A DNA stretch of 33,285 nucleotides, from NCBI RefSeq assembly GCF_027923465.1, contig NZ_BRLB01000031.1:1-33285 (forward strand), in the 5' to 3' direction. A program made the position numbers and the translations under genes. Below are positions 7,821-17,427 of the stretch, one piece after another. Each line of letters starts with the position of its first letter. Position 1 is the first letter of the stretch. The notes under the pieces were generated by a model that worked only from the letters and a program-made list of their open reading frames with translations, was not told the DNA's origin and did no database searches. The stretch is from Vallitalea longa (GTDB taxonomy: Bacteria; Bacillota; Clostridia; Lachnospirales; Vallitaleaceae).

Positions 7821-8995
7821 AATTCCTCACATCTTTCTGTTATATCAGTAAAATCAAATTTATCACTATTTCTATCATAGCTATTTAATTTAAGAATTTC
7901 TTTTATTTTAAACCCTTTCATATATACAATAATATCTATAGATTGACTTATAACTTCTTTTATAGTGTATACAGGTAAGTTTAAATTTGCTGTATCTGAT
8001 AATGTTATCAATCTGTCAGGAGCATTTCTAGCTGAACTACTATGAATAGTAGTTTTAATGTTATGATCCGTAGAACCAGCTTTAATAAGTGTATATGCTT
8101 CCTTGCCGGTTATTTCACCTACAACATAAGCATCCAATGACATTGTTAGTCCATCTGTTACTAAAGTATTTAAATCTACTGTTACACCCCCAAATTCCTC
8201 CTTCTTTATTCTTTGTATTGTAAAGTTTGGATACTTATTTAAATATAACTCTGTATCTTTTTCACAAACTAAATAATTGTTAAGAGGATCATTATTCATT
8301 AATATAGCTCTTAATAACGTAGTTTTTCCAGCAGCCCCCTTCCCACATATTAAAATATTATATCTGAGTGATTTCTCACTTCTTTCAAAGAAGTATCTCT
8401 GCTGTTCTGTTAACATATTAAGATTAACTAGATCCTTTAATGTATATGGGTTAAATCTATGTTTTCTTATCTGCATAGATGTTCCAGTTACATTACGTGG
8501 TGAAATAGATACATTGATTCTCAGTCTGTTTTTTTCATCTGATACTCTGGAATGATTATAATTTTCATCTATAATACCACCATTTCTTATAATCATTAAT
8601 TTTGCAAAATCCCTAAATTCTTTTTTATTCTTGAATTTTAACGGATAAATTTTTCTTATTCCATTCCTCTTTATTGTACAATAATTATATCTTGTGAAAT
8701 CTATATCAGATATATCTTCATCTAAGATAATATCTTGTAAAATTCCATATCCAAATAAGAAATTAATAATTGCTTTATAAACATTTTCTTTATTAATATT
8801 CTTGTGTGAATCTACTTCTTTTTTTATTTCGTTTTCTAATATTTCTTTATTTTTTCCTTCGTTAATTTTATGTATTAATAATGGTTGTTCAATTATAATT
8901 TTTTTTCTTATTTCCTCTATAACACTATCTTCATCTATGGTTTTAACAACTTTACTCTGTTTTCTGAATGTAGAATATGATTGTATAACAGGCAT
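7817..8995 (-). CDS. tadA: TadA/CpaF/VirB11-family secretion ATPase
   Basis: 392 residues. An N-terminal alpha/beta domain (about 70-175, with DISDIDF and the RLRINVSISP stretch) precedes a RecA-like domain: Walker A GKGAAGKTT at about 218-226, Walker B/catalytic Glu in DAYVVGEITGKEAY near 292, and a His box KTTIHSS near 317. It powers pilus assembly from the cytoplasm. VirB11 ATPases of T4SS belong to the same superfamily, but the adjoining tadB and tadC argue for a Tad role. GGAGGTGAT precedes the ATG at good spacing, and 4 bases separate it from the gene upstream. Confidence 0.9.
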   Translation of the reverse strand: MPVIQSYSTFRKQSKVVKTIDEDSVIEEIRKKIIIEQPLLIHKINEGKNKEILENEIKKEVDSHKNINKENVYKAIINFLFGYGILQDIILDEDISDIDFTRYNYCTIKRNGIRKIYPLKFKNKKEFRDFAKLMIIRNGGIIDENYNHSRVSDEKNRLRINVSISPRNVTGTSMQIRKHRFNPYTLKDLVNLNMLTEQQRYFFERSEKSLRYNILICGKGAAGKTTLLRAILMNNDPLNNYLVCEKDTELYLNKYPNFTIQRIKKEEFGGVTVDLNTLVTDGLTMSLDAYVVGEITGKEAYTLIKAGSTDHNIKTTIHSSSARNAPDRLITLSDTANLNLPVYTIKEVISQSIDIIVYMKGFKIKEILKLNSYDRNSDKFDFTDITERCEEL

Positions 8996-8999
8996 TTAA

Positions 9000-9869
9000 T
9001 CACCTCCAAATATGCCCTTTTTTCAATCCAATATTAAAATATTTGCTTATTTTTCTATAATCATTTTTTACTTTCTTGTTCATCTTATACTGTTTGTCAA
9101 ATTTATTCCTTTTTCTAATTCGTTCTGGATCATATGATACGATTCCAATTAAATTTTCATCTGTAACAGTTTTTACATCTAATTTGTCCATGTGTAATGA
9201 ATTATAATTAAATCCTATTATTTTATGTCTGTCTTTTTCAATACCCATGTTATCATATATAAACTGGACATAGCTATTTACCATTTTTATTTTGTCTGCT
9301 GTTAACTCTACAGCATATATCATTGTGTCACATAAAGACATAGTATCTACAAAAAACGCATCATAAATGCAAGAATTAGTATTTATGATTACTATATCAA
9401 AACATTCATTAGCCACTTTAATCAAGTCTTTAAATGCATCTTTGGTATAATACTCATACTGTTTTATATCATCATTTCCAGTAAGCACGTAGAAGTCTTT
9501 ATGCTTTACACAAATACTTTTAAATATTTCCCTATTTGCTTTTTCTTTTGCTATAAAGTCCATAGCCATATTAAAACTAGATTTTGTCTTATATTCAGAT
9601 ACAATATTTGTGTTATAAGTATTCTTTATACCTAATGTTTCAGCTATAACAGGTGTAAGAGCATTTGCATCTATTAGTAATACTTTTAATGTTGTATAAT
9701 GTGATATGAATAAAGAAAATTCACTAGCGAACTCTCCATTATCATAAACACCAATAATTTGTTTTTTAAAAAATTGTATTACCTTTTTATCAACCTCTTC
9801 TTTTGATATATTTTCTTTTTTAATTTCTTGTTTTCTTTGCTTTTTTAATAAAACTGGTTTTCTTTTCAC
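9000..9869 (-). CDS. Degenerate ParA/MinD-fold protein, CpaE/TadZ-like
   Basis: 289 residues. After a basic N-terminal tail, a MinD-like fold is suggested by QIIGVYDNGEFASEFSLF (P-loop position, about 37-54), VLLIDANALTPVIAETLG (the strand/Asp position) and DIVIINTNS plus a SLCDTMIYAVELTADKI segment. The Walker A Lys/Gly residues are absent, so it probably does not hydrolyse ATP like ParA. GTG start at 9867-9869 with GGGGGTGAT upstream. CpaE/TadZ proteins place Tad machines in the cell; this would be the second such protein of the operon, downstream of the receiver-containing one. Confidence 0.7.
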   Translation of the reverse strand: MKRKPVLLKKQRKQEIKKENISKEEVDKKVIQFFKKQIIGVYDNGEFASEFSLFISHYTTLKVLLIDANALTPVIAETLGIKNTYNTNIVSEYKTKSSFNMAMDFIAKEKANREIFKSICVKHKDFYVLTGNDDIKQYEYYTKDAFKDLIKVANECFDIVIINTNSCIYDAFFVDTMSLCDTMIYAVELTADKIKMVNSYVQFIYDNMGIEKDRHKIIGFNYNSLHMDKLDVKTVTDENLIGIVSYDPERIRKRNKFDKQYKMNKKVKNDYRKISKYFNIGLKKGHIWR

Positions 9870-9875
9870 TTATTA

Positions 9876-11162
9876 TCACCCCCTTCTCAATTTAAATAAT
9901 TTTTTCTTTTTTATTGTATTAGTTGGTATTACCTCTTCAAACATTTTTGAAAATACTTCACTTTCATTCACTATAAATGGATCCGCTATAAACGGTGCCA
10001 TATAGCACTCTAATCCATTCATATTATATTTTACAAACTTAAATAATTCTTTATCTGAGAATGTAAAATAATATTTTGTTTTCTTTACCAAATCCTTTTC
10101 CTTTAGATACAAATCTAAATAAGGAATTTCCCAATCCTTGACGCCACTTACTACTACTCTTGTATTAGCTCGCTTAAATTCAACTTTATTACAGTGTTCA
10201 AATTCACCCATATCTAATACAATATAATTAAATCCAGTATTCAATATTTCTATTAAACCTTCATTTTTATAACTATAAAAGTGAATACCATTCAATATAA
10301 ATCCTCTATCTTTTTCTTCAATATCTTCATAAGCATTTTTTATTATAGAAAAATTATCACTCTCATGCATTTCCACAAGAGCTACCTCTTGTTTTAAGCT
10401 TTTTAAAAAACTTGCAATAGAAATACATGTATGAGTAGTTCCAACTCTATTCATTGCCCCTGTTACTGCAATTACTAAAGTCCCTATTATTTTGTCTTTT
10501 ATAATAGTAACTACTGGTCTATCAACATCTTTTTTTATCTCATCTTTTTTTTCCTCTTTGTAAAGCTCCATTTTTGTTAATTTATTATTATCTTCATAAT
10601 TTAATTTATTATTTTTTTTAGAATTCTTATCATCTAATAATGAATTTTTTTTGGTCAACTGATCTATTTTAGTTCGTATATTGTTATCGCTCTTAATATC
10701 ATCTTTTTTCTCTTCTTTTACTTCTGATATTATATTTACTCTCAGTTTATTCTGATTATCTTCTTTCTCATTACTTTGATATTTTTCAAATACAGATTTC
10801 ATTTCCTTCAAAGATTTTGGATTCTCAATTAATTTTAAAATATCCGTTGGTCCAATATCATCAAACAAAATATCTCTTATACCATATCTTATACATAACT
10901 TTATTTCATCATCATTATCAGATGTTGTTATGAATATTACTCTTGTACCATTAGAAATTATGTCAAAGATTGTTTTATCCAAACTTTCTTCACCATTCAA
11001 TCTTCCGCTCAATATTGCAATATCAAATTGATTTTCAATTAGATATCTTCTATACAACACAATTTCACTTTCATATTTTGTTTTACATTTTTTATCAAGT
11101 ATTTCATCTAATTCTTCAATTGCAGTTGCAACTGCTATCTTTTTCATTTTAATCATCATCAT
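9876..11162 (-). CDS. CpaE/TadZ-like protein with receiver-like domain and MinD fold
   Basis: 428 residues. Residues about 7-120 look like a response-regulator receiver fold without the phospho-acceptor context (FDIAILSGRL, RVIFITTSDNDDEI, YGIRDILFDD). A Lys/Asp/Asn-rich linker follows (about 125-215). The C-terminal MinD-like domain begins with IAVTGAMNRVGTTHTCISIA at about 231-250, where the P-loop Lys is replaced (RVGTTH). This order of domains is that of CpaE/TadZ, which position pilus machines. The start is ambiguous among three tandem ATGs (11162, 11159, 11156); the third has the best spacing from AAAGG. It overlaps the end of the M23 gene by 14 bases. Confidence 0.75.
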   Translation of the reverse strand: MMMIKMKKIAVATAIEELDEILDKKCKTKYESEIVLYRRYLIENQFDIAILSGRLNGEESLDKTIFDIISNGTRVIFITTSDNDDEIKLCIRYGIRDILFDDIGPTDILKLIENPKSLKEMKSVFEKYQSNEKEDNQNKLRVNIISEVKEEKKDDIKSDNNIRTKIDQLTKKNSLLDDKNSKKNNKLNYEDNNKLTKMELYKEEKKDEIKKDVDRPVVTIIKDKIIGTLVIAVTGAMNRVGTTHTCISIASFLKSLKQEVALVEMHESDNFSIIKNAYEDIEEKDRGFILNGIHFYSYKNEGLIEILNTGFNYIVLDMGEFEHCNKVEFKRANTRVVVSGVKDWEIPYLDLYLKEKDLVKKTKYYFTFSDKELFKFVKYNMNGLECYMAPFIADPFIVNESEVFSKMFEEVIPTNTIKKKKLFKLRRG

Positions 11163-12765
11163 CCTTTACCAATGGTAAATAAATCATTGGATCTTCATAT
11201 TCTCCTCCTGGATTAACTACTCCAAAATGTAAATGAGGCCCAGTTGAATATCCTGTACTCCCCGATAATCCTATTATGTCTCCTTCATCAACTTCTTGCT
11301 TTTCGGTACACATAATCATGTTTAAATGATAATATTTGGTAATAAATCCATCGTCATGCTTTATAATTACAAAGTTTCCTTCTACACCTCCATATCCTGT
11401 ATCTTCTATTTTACCTTTTGCCGATGCAATTATTGGTGTTCCTGTTTTAACTGGAAAATCCATTCCATGATGGAAACGGTACTTTGTTACACCATTCATT
11501 GTTAATGTACCAGGACCAAAAGGACATGATATATTTATTTTTTTCTCATTCACGTTTTCATCAAACTTTATTGGTAGAATAAACTTTGTTTCCATATCAA
11601 GTACTTTGTATTCTCCTGTTCCTTCATACCCTCCATTTACCAGAAGTTTTGAATTATGGCCAAGATATTTATTTGCATTATAGGCGAATTCATAAGACTC
11701 AGGGAATAAAGCACTTGTATGTAGAATTATTTCCTTATCTTCTTCTATTAATTTTTCACCTAAATTATGATTAGCCATGAACTCATCATATCTTGTGTTT
11801 TTTTCACTTTTTCTTCTGATATTATATCCCTCTGTCTTAGTTCTAACATATTTACTGATTTCTTCCCTAACTTCAACTTTTCTATATCTATCTCTAGATA
11901 CCAGTTTTTCACCTTGTTGTTTAGTTTTATTACTACTATTTCTTTTAACATATCTGCCATTGACTCTTACATAAGATCCATTATTGCTTTTTTTATATTT
12001 ATGCCTCTTTTTTGTATAATTGTCTACTAGGTTCCAATCACTTTTTTCTATAGTAATTTTATCGTAATCAAAATTTATATCTTCAAACATTGTACTTACC
12101 TTTTTTATGTAAGGTAATGGAACTTTTTTTGTAATATTTTTTTGTTTTCTTTCTGTTTTTTTATGTGATCCATTTTCGTATATCTTTGTGACAGTATACT
12201 CAGATGAATATTCTGTTTGATAATATGTGAAATCATTTGTATTATTAATATCAAAAGTATACTCAAATATAGGGCTAAGATTTTTATTAACTGCATCTAT
12301 TACAGATGTATCATTTATTTTGGTGGAAGTTGTAGTGATTACATCTATTCCCCCTAGAAATTGCCACCATAATCTATATTGTTTTGTCATATCACCTATT
12401 TTTAGTATTGTATTTTCTGTACTATTATAACTATCTATATTTGATGGTTCTAAAAATTGACTTTCTTTATTGTTTCTTGTCTCTTCATATACTAAAATCT
12501 TTGCATTTCTATTTTCAGGATGAGATTCCTCTTCCATTTGAATATATTTTTTTACTTTATCATAATTTATTACTCCTATTTTTTCTCCTATTTCTTTTTT
12601 CATCTCTTCCAATTCTGCATCTTTTAGTCCTCCACCAACAAAAGGTATTTTGGAAATCATCTCTCCTATTCCTATTATAATTACAAAAAATAATACTACC
12701 AAAATGATAATTGGAGATTTTTTTATTAGAAATAACTTTATTTTATTTTTTATTAGTTGTTTCAT
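11149..12765 (-). CDS. Membrane-anchored M23 peptidoglycan hydrolase of the T4SS
   Basis: 538 residues. A single N-terminal membrane segment (SPIIILVVLFFVIIIGIGEM, about 14-33) is followed by a long, charged extracytoplasmic region with many Lys/Arg/Thr. The C-terminal LytM/M23 metallopeptidase domain shows HHGMDF (432-437), YYHL (478-481) and GPHLHFGV (509-516), which provide the zinc ligands. It ends in four Asp. Such enzymes open the wall for the conjugation channel in Gram-positive systems, the job done by VirB1-type or NlpC/P60 proteins elsewhere. AGGAGAT precedes the ATG. It lies directly after the VirB6-like gene. Confidence 0.9.
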   Translation of the reverse strand: MKQLIKNKIKLFLIKKSPIIILVVLFFVIIIGIGEMISKIPFVGGGLKDAELEEMKKEIGEKIGVINYDKVKKYIQMEEESHPENRNAKILVYEETRNNKESQFLEPSNIDSYNSTENTILKIGDMTKQYRLWWQFLGGIDVITTTSTKINDTSVIDAVNKNLSPIFEYTFDINNTNDFTYYQTEYSSEYTVTKIYENGSHKKTERKQKNITKKVPLPYIKKVSTMFEDINFDYDKITIEKSDWNLVDNYTKKRHKYKKSNNGSYVRVNGRYVKRNSSNKTKQQGEKLVSRDRYRKVEVREEISKYVRTKTEGYNIRRKSEKNTRYDEFMANHNLGEKLIEEDKEIILHTSALFPESYEFAYNANKYLGHNSKLLVNGGYEGTGEYKVLDMETKFILPIKFDENVNEKKINISCPFGPGTLTMNGVTKYRFHHGMDFPVKTGTPIIASAKGKIEDTGYGGVEGNFVIIKHDDGFITKYYHLNMIMCTEKQEVDEGDIIGLSGSTGYSTGPHLHFGVVNPGGEYEDPMIYLPLVKDDDD

Positions 12766-12767
12766 CT

Positions 12768-14468
12768 CTATCTCCTACTATGAGACTTATTATCTGCTGA
12801 TGCAAAATAGTTTCTTACTCCTTGTCCCATATCTCTTCCTTTATCCTGTATCATTTCTTTCCTTATATTATTAGCTCCTGATACTACTCCTGTTGCTGCT
12901 GCTCCACTTACTTTTCCTAATCCTTTTCCAACTTTATCTATTGGCATTTTATTTAACATTATTTTTGATGCCTGGAAGGCTGGTATTCCTGCCATTGGAG
13001 ACTCTCCTATAGAAGCTGCTGCCATTCCTACTCCTACTGATAACGCAGTTTTTGTTATATTACTATTTAATACTTTACCAACTCCACCGCCAAATGTTCC
13101 TCCATATTTTGCTCCTGTAGTTACTCCTTTTTTTACTGAATCCACAAAACCTTTACTTACACCAATCTTATCTACTGCATTTCTAACTTGATTTGTAGCA
13201 AAATTACTTACGGTAGACATTACTTTAGCTCCAGTTGTATTATTAGACGTTTTATTAGTATTTTTTGAGCTTCCATTATAGGTATTTCCCCCTTTTGTAC
13301 TGTTCATTCTAACTAAATTTGTTACTGTATAAGCAACCATACCCATCATTGAATCTACGCCTGTTTTAGGTGGTCTGCCTCCTGAACCTTTAACCACTTG
13401 AAATACTGCTATTATAGTATCAGCCAATTTAAATATTATTCCGTACATAATGATGATGACAATGGCATTATTACCGTTAGACATACCATTAAGTACTACA
13501 GTAGCTATAACAAATGAAAAACCATAATAGAATGGGTAAAACGCAAATTTTATTACTGTACCAAGCCATGCATTACTTGAATTAAACTCTTGTAGTTGTC
13601 CTACTGCTAATGCTACAGGAGCTAATACATAGAATCCATTAAGTATGGCTTTCCTAAATATCATTATTGTCCAAATTTTAAATTCAATATATATCACATA
13701 TATCTTAGCAATAGAAATTCCTATTCCATACTTCCTTGCATCCATTTCAAACACATCTGCATAACTGTTACTAAAGTCTATTTTATTTAGCAAACCTAAC
13801 ATATAGTTGGATAGAGAAATTATTACATATATGAATGCAGGTGCTGTAGCTATATATATAACTATTAATCCCCAACTATATAAATATTCTCTTACTTCCT
13901 CTCCTCTTCTTTCATCTGTACTGAATCTTATTATTGAATGTCCTGTTCTGACAACCATTATGTATATGAATACTCCAACTGACATAAGCATTAAATTGAA
14001 TAAATTTATACTTCCTCCATTTTTCAATGGTACAACTAGATTTACAATTGGATTCTCTTCTATATTGAATAATATATTTTGTAAACTTATATCTACACCT
14101 AATATCCATTCTCTCATTACTTTAAAACTATTAACTAGAAATTCTAAAGCACTAATCAATATACCTTCAACAAATCCAATATGTATATCCTGAGTTGGAC
14201 TATTAATACTTCCAGTTATTCCACCAGGATTATGTTCTATTCCACGCGAAAGTTTACCTACTAAGTTATTCAAATTATTTGCTATGAAGAATGCTGATGT
14301 AATTATAAAAGCTGCTATGAATAAATAAAATAATCCTTTAATTGCTTTTGTTCTTTTTTCAGGATCTTTTCTGTTTTTAATCACTAGGCATCCTATTGAT
14401 ATTGTTGATAGGAAACACATGATATAAGCAAATAATTTTGCTAACCTCTCTATATCATTGAAAACCAT
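12768..14468 (-). CDS. VirB6/TrbL-like polytopic channel protein
   Basis: 566 residues. About seven hydrophobic segments lie in the first 360 residues (for example LFAYIMCFLSTISIGCLVI, LFYLFIAAFIITSAFFIA, LFNLMLMSVGVFIYIMVV, WGLIVIYIATAPAFIYVII). A cytoplasmic or wall-facing Gly/Ser/Thr/Asn-rich tail follows (GGRPPKTGVDSMMGMVAYTV, then NTYNGSSKNTNKTSNN). Size and shape match TrbL/VirB6 pore proteins of T4SS. It sits between virB4 and the M23 gene, a common place in Gram-positive clusters. AAGGTGAAAAT precedes the ATG. Confidence 0.8.
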   Translation of the reverse strand: MVFNDIERLAKLFAYIMCFLSTISIGCLVIKNRKDPEKRTKAIKGLFYLFIAAFIITSAFFIANNLNNLVGKLSRGIEHNPGGITGSINSPTQDIHIGFVEGILISALEFLVNSFKVMREWILGVDISLQNILFNIEENPIVNLVVPLKNGGSINLFNLMLMSVGVFIYIMVVRTGHSIIRFSTDERRGEEVREYLYSWGLIVIYIATAPAFIYVIISLSNYMLGLLNKIDFSNSYADVFEMDARKYGIGISIAKIYVIYIEFKIWTIMIFRKAILNGFYVLAPVALAVGQLQEFNSSNAWLGTVIKFAFYPFYYGFSFVIATVVLNGMSNGNNAIVIIIMYGIIFKLADTIIAVFQVVKGSGGRPPKTGVDSMMGMVAYTVTNLVRMNSTKGGNTYNGSSKNTNKTSNNTTGAKVMSTVSNFATNQVRNAVDKIGVSKGFVDSVKKGVTTGAKYGGTFGGGVGKVLNSNITKTALSVGVGMAAASIGESPMAGIPAFQASKIMLNKMPIDKVGKGLGKVSGAAATGVVSGANNIRKEMIQDKGRDMGQGVRNYFASADNKSHSRR

Positions 14469-14485
14469 ATTTTCACCTTATTTCT

Positions 14486-16291
14486 TTAAGTTCTAAAGTA
14501 TTCCCATTCAAAGTCAAAGACTTCTACATGCATTTCTATTTTTTCATTTCCACTAAGTAGTACAGCATCTCCTTCATTGAACATTACTAAATCATTTTTG
14601 AGTTGATCAGATAAATTGAAGTGGTTTACTATTTTATCAACGGAATCTGGGTTTTGTTTAAGTATGAATTTTGTTGAAGCCATATCAACAATAGTCTGTC
14701 CACTTTCTGTTCCTAAAAATTCTCCTATGAACTGACTGGCTATAACCAATGCTGCCGAATATTTTCTACCCCTTCTATCCATCTCTTCTAATAGTGTTGC
14801 TGCCGCCGGATATTTTGCAAAATACCATCCTTCATCTATTTCAGCGTTTTTCTTTATGTGTTTGTATTTATAGTTACCAAACACACTCCAAACCCATTCT
14901 AAAATATTCACAACAGCATAAAATTTCATGAACCCATCTGAAACATCCTTCAACCCAATACCTGTTAATCCATGTAAATTGACTGTTGTTTCACAGTCAA
15001 ATAATGCCATAGACCCATCTCCAGTTATTAACTTCATTAATTCTGCTAATTCTTTTGTATTTGGATATTCTAATAATTTTTTTCTTAAATCTGTGAGAAT
15101 TGGCATTTTTTTCTTTCTTTGTCCTACTGAAAATTTACCATTCTCTTTACCATCTCTATACTCATATAATGAATCTGGATTTTGTGTGATTCCTCTTTCT
15201 GAATATAATTCTCTTACCGCTTCTTCTACACCAGTTAATTCAAGACCAGTTAATCCTTTACCTCTCATTTTTTCACAGAAAATTGATAACATCTCTCTAA
15301 TTTCTGCTACTTTACCGTATATATCTATTCGTTTTCTACCGTTTTTATCTTCTTCTACTTCTAAATCTAGAGGATTAAAACCTGTTTTCTTACCTGGTGC
15401 CACATTTATATAATTACCACCAAGATGATTGATTATTTCCTCCGCCTCTCCTTCTAAATCAAAGTATACATTCCAAGCACCCATAGCATTTGATCTGCTT
15501 AAAAACGCTTTTAACAGTACACTTTTTCCAGAACCAGCAGGTCCAAATATCATAACCATTGGATTTGATAATAATGGAGGACCTACAAAATTATCATAGA
15601 ATATTTTAGAATTAGTTGCTAATGTATATCCTAGATAATTACCATTTGGATGATGTAATCCATTTTTACCAGCAGGTAATAATGCTGCAAAACCATCGGA
15701 CGTAATATTTTTCTTGTATTTTTTTTCTTGTTCAGTCATTAATATTGATGGCATCGTAGATTTGAACGCATTTTCTTGATTAAGTGATAAACAATGAACT
15801 ACTATACTCATAGTTTCACATTGATTTTCAAATATCTCACTATTCTCGTTTAATTCCTTCAAAGTATTACCCCATACTCTAATTAACTTAGTTACACTTA
15901 GCAATTTTTTTGTACCAACCTGTATTTCTTTTCTCATTTGTTCGAAATCATTTGCCTTTTGAACATATTTCTGATCCCCACCATTTAACTTAGCGTTACT
16001 TCCAGCTTTTGCTATCTCAATGGTTAGCTTATTAACAGCTTTTTGATCTGGAATTCTTTCCACATAATCAATTGTATCTATATTTTGCCCTAACACACCA
16101 TATAAAGCATCAAAATATCCTATATGTATAAGATATGGAAACGCTAAAACTCCATATATTCTGACATATTTTTTCCTGCCTAGATATATATAATCCTCGT
16201 GCTCATCAACTGCTTGGGGTAAAATCAAATCTATATTTCCAACAGTTCCAGTGTAATCCCATGTTAATTCTTCATTTTCTTTTTCACTCAT
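14486..16291 (-). CDS. virB4: VirB4-family T4SS ATPase
   Basis: 601 residues. The N-terminal part (about 1-230) is the usual VirB4/TrbE-type domain. The C-terminal motor has Walker A GPAGSGKSVLL at about 250-260, Walker B AEIDEGW near 482-488 and an IASQF motif near 517-520. It energises the T4SS at the inner membrane face. I start at ATG 16289-16291, which overlaps the TGA of the preceding gene (ATGAGTGA) and has GGTGGTGAT upstream; the longer frame begins at a GTG without a site. Full length for a Gram-positive VirB4, with no missing motif seen. Confidence 0.93.
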   Translation of the reverse strand: MSEKENEELTWDYTGTVGNIDLILPQAVDEHEDYIYLGRKKYVRIYGVLAFPYLIHIGYFDALYGVLGQNIDTIDYVERIPDQKAVNKLTIEIAKAGSNAKLNGGDQKYVQKANDFEQMRKEIQVGTKKLLSVTKLIRVWGNTLKELNENSEIFENQCETMSIVVHCLSLNQENAFKSTMPSILMTEQEKKYKKNITSDGFAALLPAGKNGLHHPNGNYLGYTLATNSKIFYDNFVGPPLLSNPMVMIFGPAGSGKSVLLKAFLSRSNAMGAWNVYFDLEGEAEEIINHLGGNYINVAPGKKTGFNPLDLEVEEDKNGRKRIDIYGKVAEIREMLSIFCEKMRGKGLTGLELTGVEEAVRELYSERGITQNPDSLYEYRDGKENGKFSVGQRKKKMPILTDLRKKLLEYPNTKELAELMKLITGDGSMALFDCETTVNLHGLTGIGLKDVSDGFMKFYAVVNILEWVWSVFGNYKYKHIKKNAEIDEGWYFAKYPAAATLLEEMDRRGRKYSAALVIASQFIGEFLGTESGQTIVDMASTKFILKQNPDSVDKIVNHFNLSDQLKNDLVMFNEGDAVLLSGNEKIEMHVEVFDFEWEYFRT

Positions 16292-17057
16292 TGCTATCAC
16301 CACCACCAACTTTCATATCAGAAGTAGAATATAATTCAAATATACCTTTTTGTTCTGCATCTACTAAATTATATCTAGATCCATGATTTATGTATTCATT
16401 TAAAAAATCTATAATTTCTATTGTTTCTAGTATTCTGAAATCAATTTTTGCTCTTGTGAGGTTATTAATGATTATTGTAGCTCTTTGTTTTAATAATCTT
16501 ATTTTTTGTTTATCGCTTTTATCTCTTGCCCCTATTACAATATACTTCTTTTTTTCATACTGTTTGCGATCATACTGTTTGTTTTGCAATTCTTCAGCCA
16601 GTTTAACAGAATAATCAATACTTTTTTTAGATAATTTTCCACTATTTATTGTTTCATATATTTTTTCATTGCTTTTTCTGTAAGTTGCTTTTCCAATTAA
16701 AGTAATTATCTTAATAGGTTCTTTTAGACTTAATGCAAAGCTATTTAATTGATCTTCAAATAACTCTGTTTCTTCATCTTTTAAAGCTCCTATGTCCTGA
16801 GTAGAATACTCAATAATACAACTTATTGTTCCATCATGGTTTTCTACCATATTATTCTGTATTGTTTTAAATCCTATTTTATATTCTATTCCATTGTCAT
16901 TTTTACTCTTTTTGTTTTTGTCGTTTTTTTTCTTTTGTTTCTTGTCATCACTACCACTTCTTTTTCTTTCTTTTTTTTGATCTAATTTAACAGATATGAA
17001 ATAGACTATTAAAACCGTTAATAATCCTAATCCTCCACCTATTAATAAAGCAATCAT
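16284..17057 (-). CDS. TraC-like / VirB4-N-like T4SS protein
   Basis: 257 residues. One N-terminal membrane segment (IALLIGGGLGLLTVLIVYFI) and a strongly basic Lys/Asn-rich linker (about 30-55) precede a soluble domain with DGTISCIIEYSTQDIGALKD and FALSLKEPIKIITLIGKATY. That pattern is known from TraC-like proteins encoded next to PrgI and VirB4 in Gram-positive conjugation clusters, a fold related to the VirB4 N-terminal domain. It overlaps virB4 by 8 bases, so translation is coupled. A hairpin that ends just before its AGGAGG ribosome site may modulate translation. Confidence 0.75.
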   Translation of the reverse strand: MIALLIGGGLGLLTVLIVYFISVKLDQKKERKRSGSDDKKQKKKNDKNKKSKNDNGIEYKIGFKTIQNNMVENHDGTISCIIEYSTQDIGALKDEETELFEDQLNSFALSLKEPIKIITLIGKATYRKSNEKIYETINSGKLSKKSIDYSVKLAEELQNKQYDRKQYEKKKYIVIGARDKSDKQKIRLLKQRATIIINNLTRAKIDFRILETIEIIDFLNEYINHGSRYNLVDAEQKGIFELYSTSDMKVGGGDSNE

Positions 17058-17072
17058 ATGTTACCTCCTATA

Positions 17073-17099
17073 TGCCATAATACCTAATGTACTATGGCA
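17073..17099 (-). promoter_or_regulatory. Hairpin next to the ribosome site of the TraC-like gene
   Basis: TGCCATA (17073-17079) and TATGGCA (17093-17099) are perfect 7-bp arms with a 13-base loop. They lie in the gap between the PrgI and TraC-like genes, and TATAGGAGGT follows on the minus strand. There is no T-run, so an intercistronic mRNA structure is more likely than a terminator. Confidence 0.5.
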
Positions 17100-17106
17100 C
17101 TGGTTT

Positions 17107-17406
17107 CTAATATTTATGATATGTACTTGTTTTATTTCTTAACTTAAATTTTATAAGTTTAATTAAGTACTTATCTAATTCATCACCATCTTTTTTGACA
17201 AACGCAAAGATGGAACCTAAAATCAGTAAAATTACAGTTATTGCAAATTCTATTAAAAATTTAATTAACACAAATTCTGAACTTGAAGTAATTATAAATA
17301 CCATAAAAATAACTGGAGAATAACACACTAACTGTTTCGCTGTTAATTTGCCTCCAACTACTTTATCAGGTGTTTCTTGGTCAAATGGAGTAGTAAAATA
17401 CCTCAT
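17107..17406 (-). CDS. PrgI-family (VirB3-like) T4SS membrane protein
   Basis: 99 residues. The N-terminal motif FTTPFDQETPDKVVGGKLTAKQL and two adjacent hydrophobic segments (VCYSPVIFMVFIITSS and FLIEFAITVILLILGSIFAF) are typical of PrgI proteins, which take the VirB3 place between the VirB2-like and VirB4 genes. The C-terminal tail is basic. AGAGGGAT precedes the ATG. The order VirB2-like, PrgI, TraC-like, VirB4, VirB6-like is a standard Gram-positive T4SS core. Confidence 0.85.
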   Translation of the reverse strand: MRYFTTPFDQETPDKVVGGKLTAKQLVCYSPVIFMVFIITSSSEFVLIKFLIEFAITVILLILGSIFAFVKKDGDELDKYLIKLIKFKLRNKTSTYHKY

Positions 17407-17427
17407 AAACTTATCCCTCTTTCTAAT

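Noticed and set aside
13807-14193. Open frame of 128 codons on the plus strand
   Set aside because: It lies fully inside the VirB6-like gene, has no ribosome site, and its sequence follows from the codon bias of the opposite strand. The same applies to the other plus-strand frames in the window, such as 14928-15413, 26275-26631 and 8277-8555.
16284-17057. VirB4 split into two genes
   Set aside because: The 14486-16291 product already has a full N-terminal VirB4 domain, so the upstream protein is better read as a separate TraC-like component.
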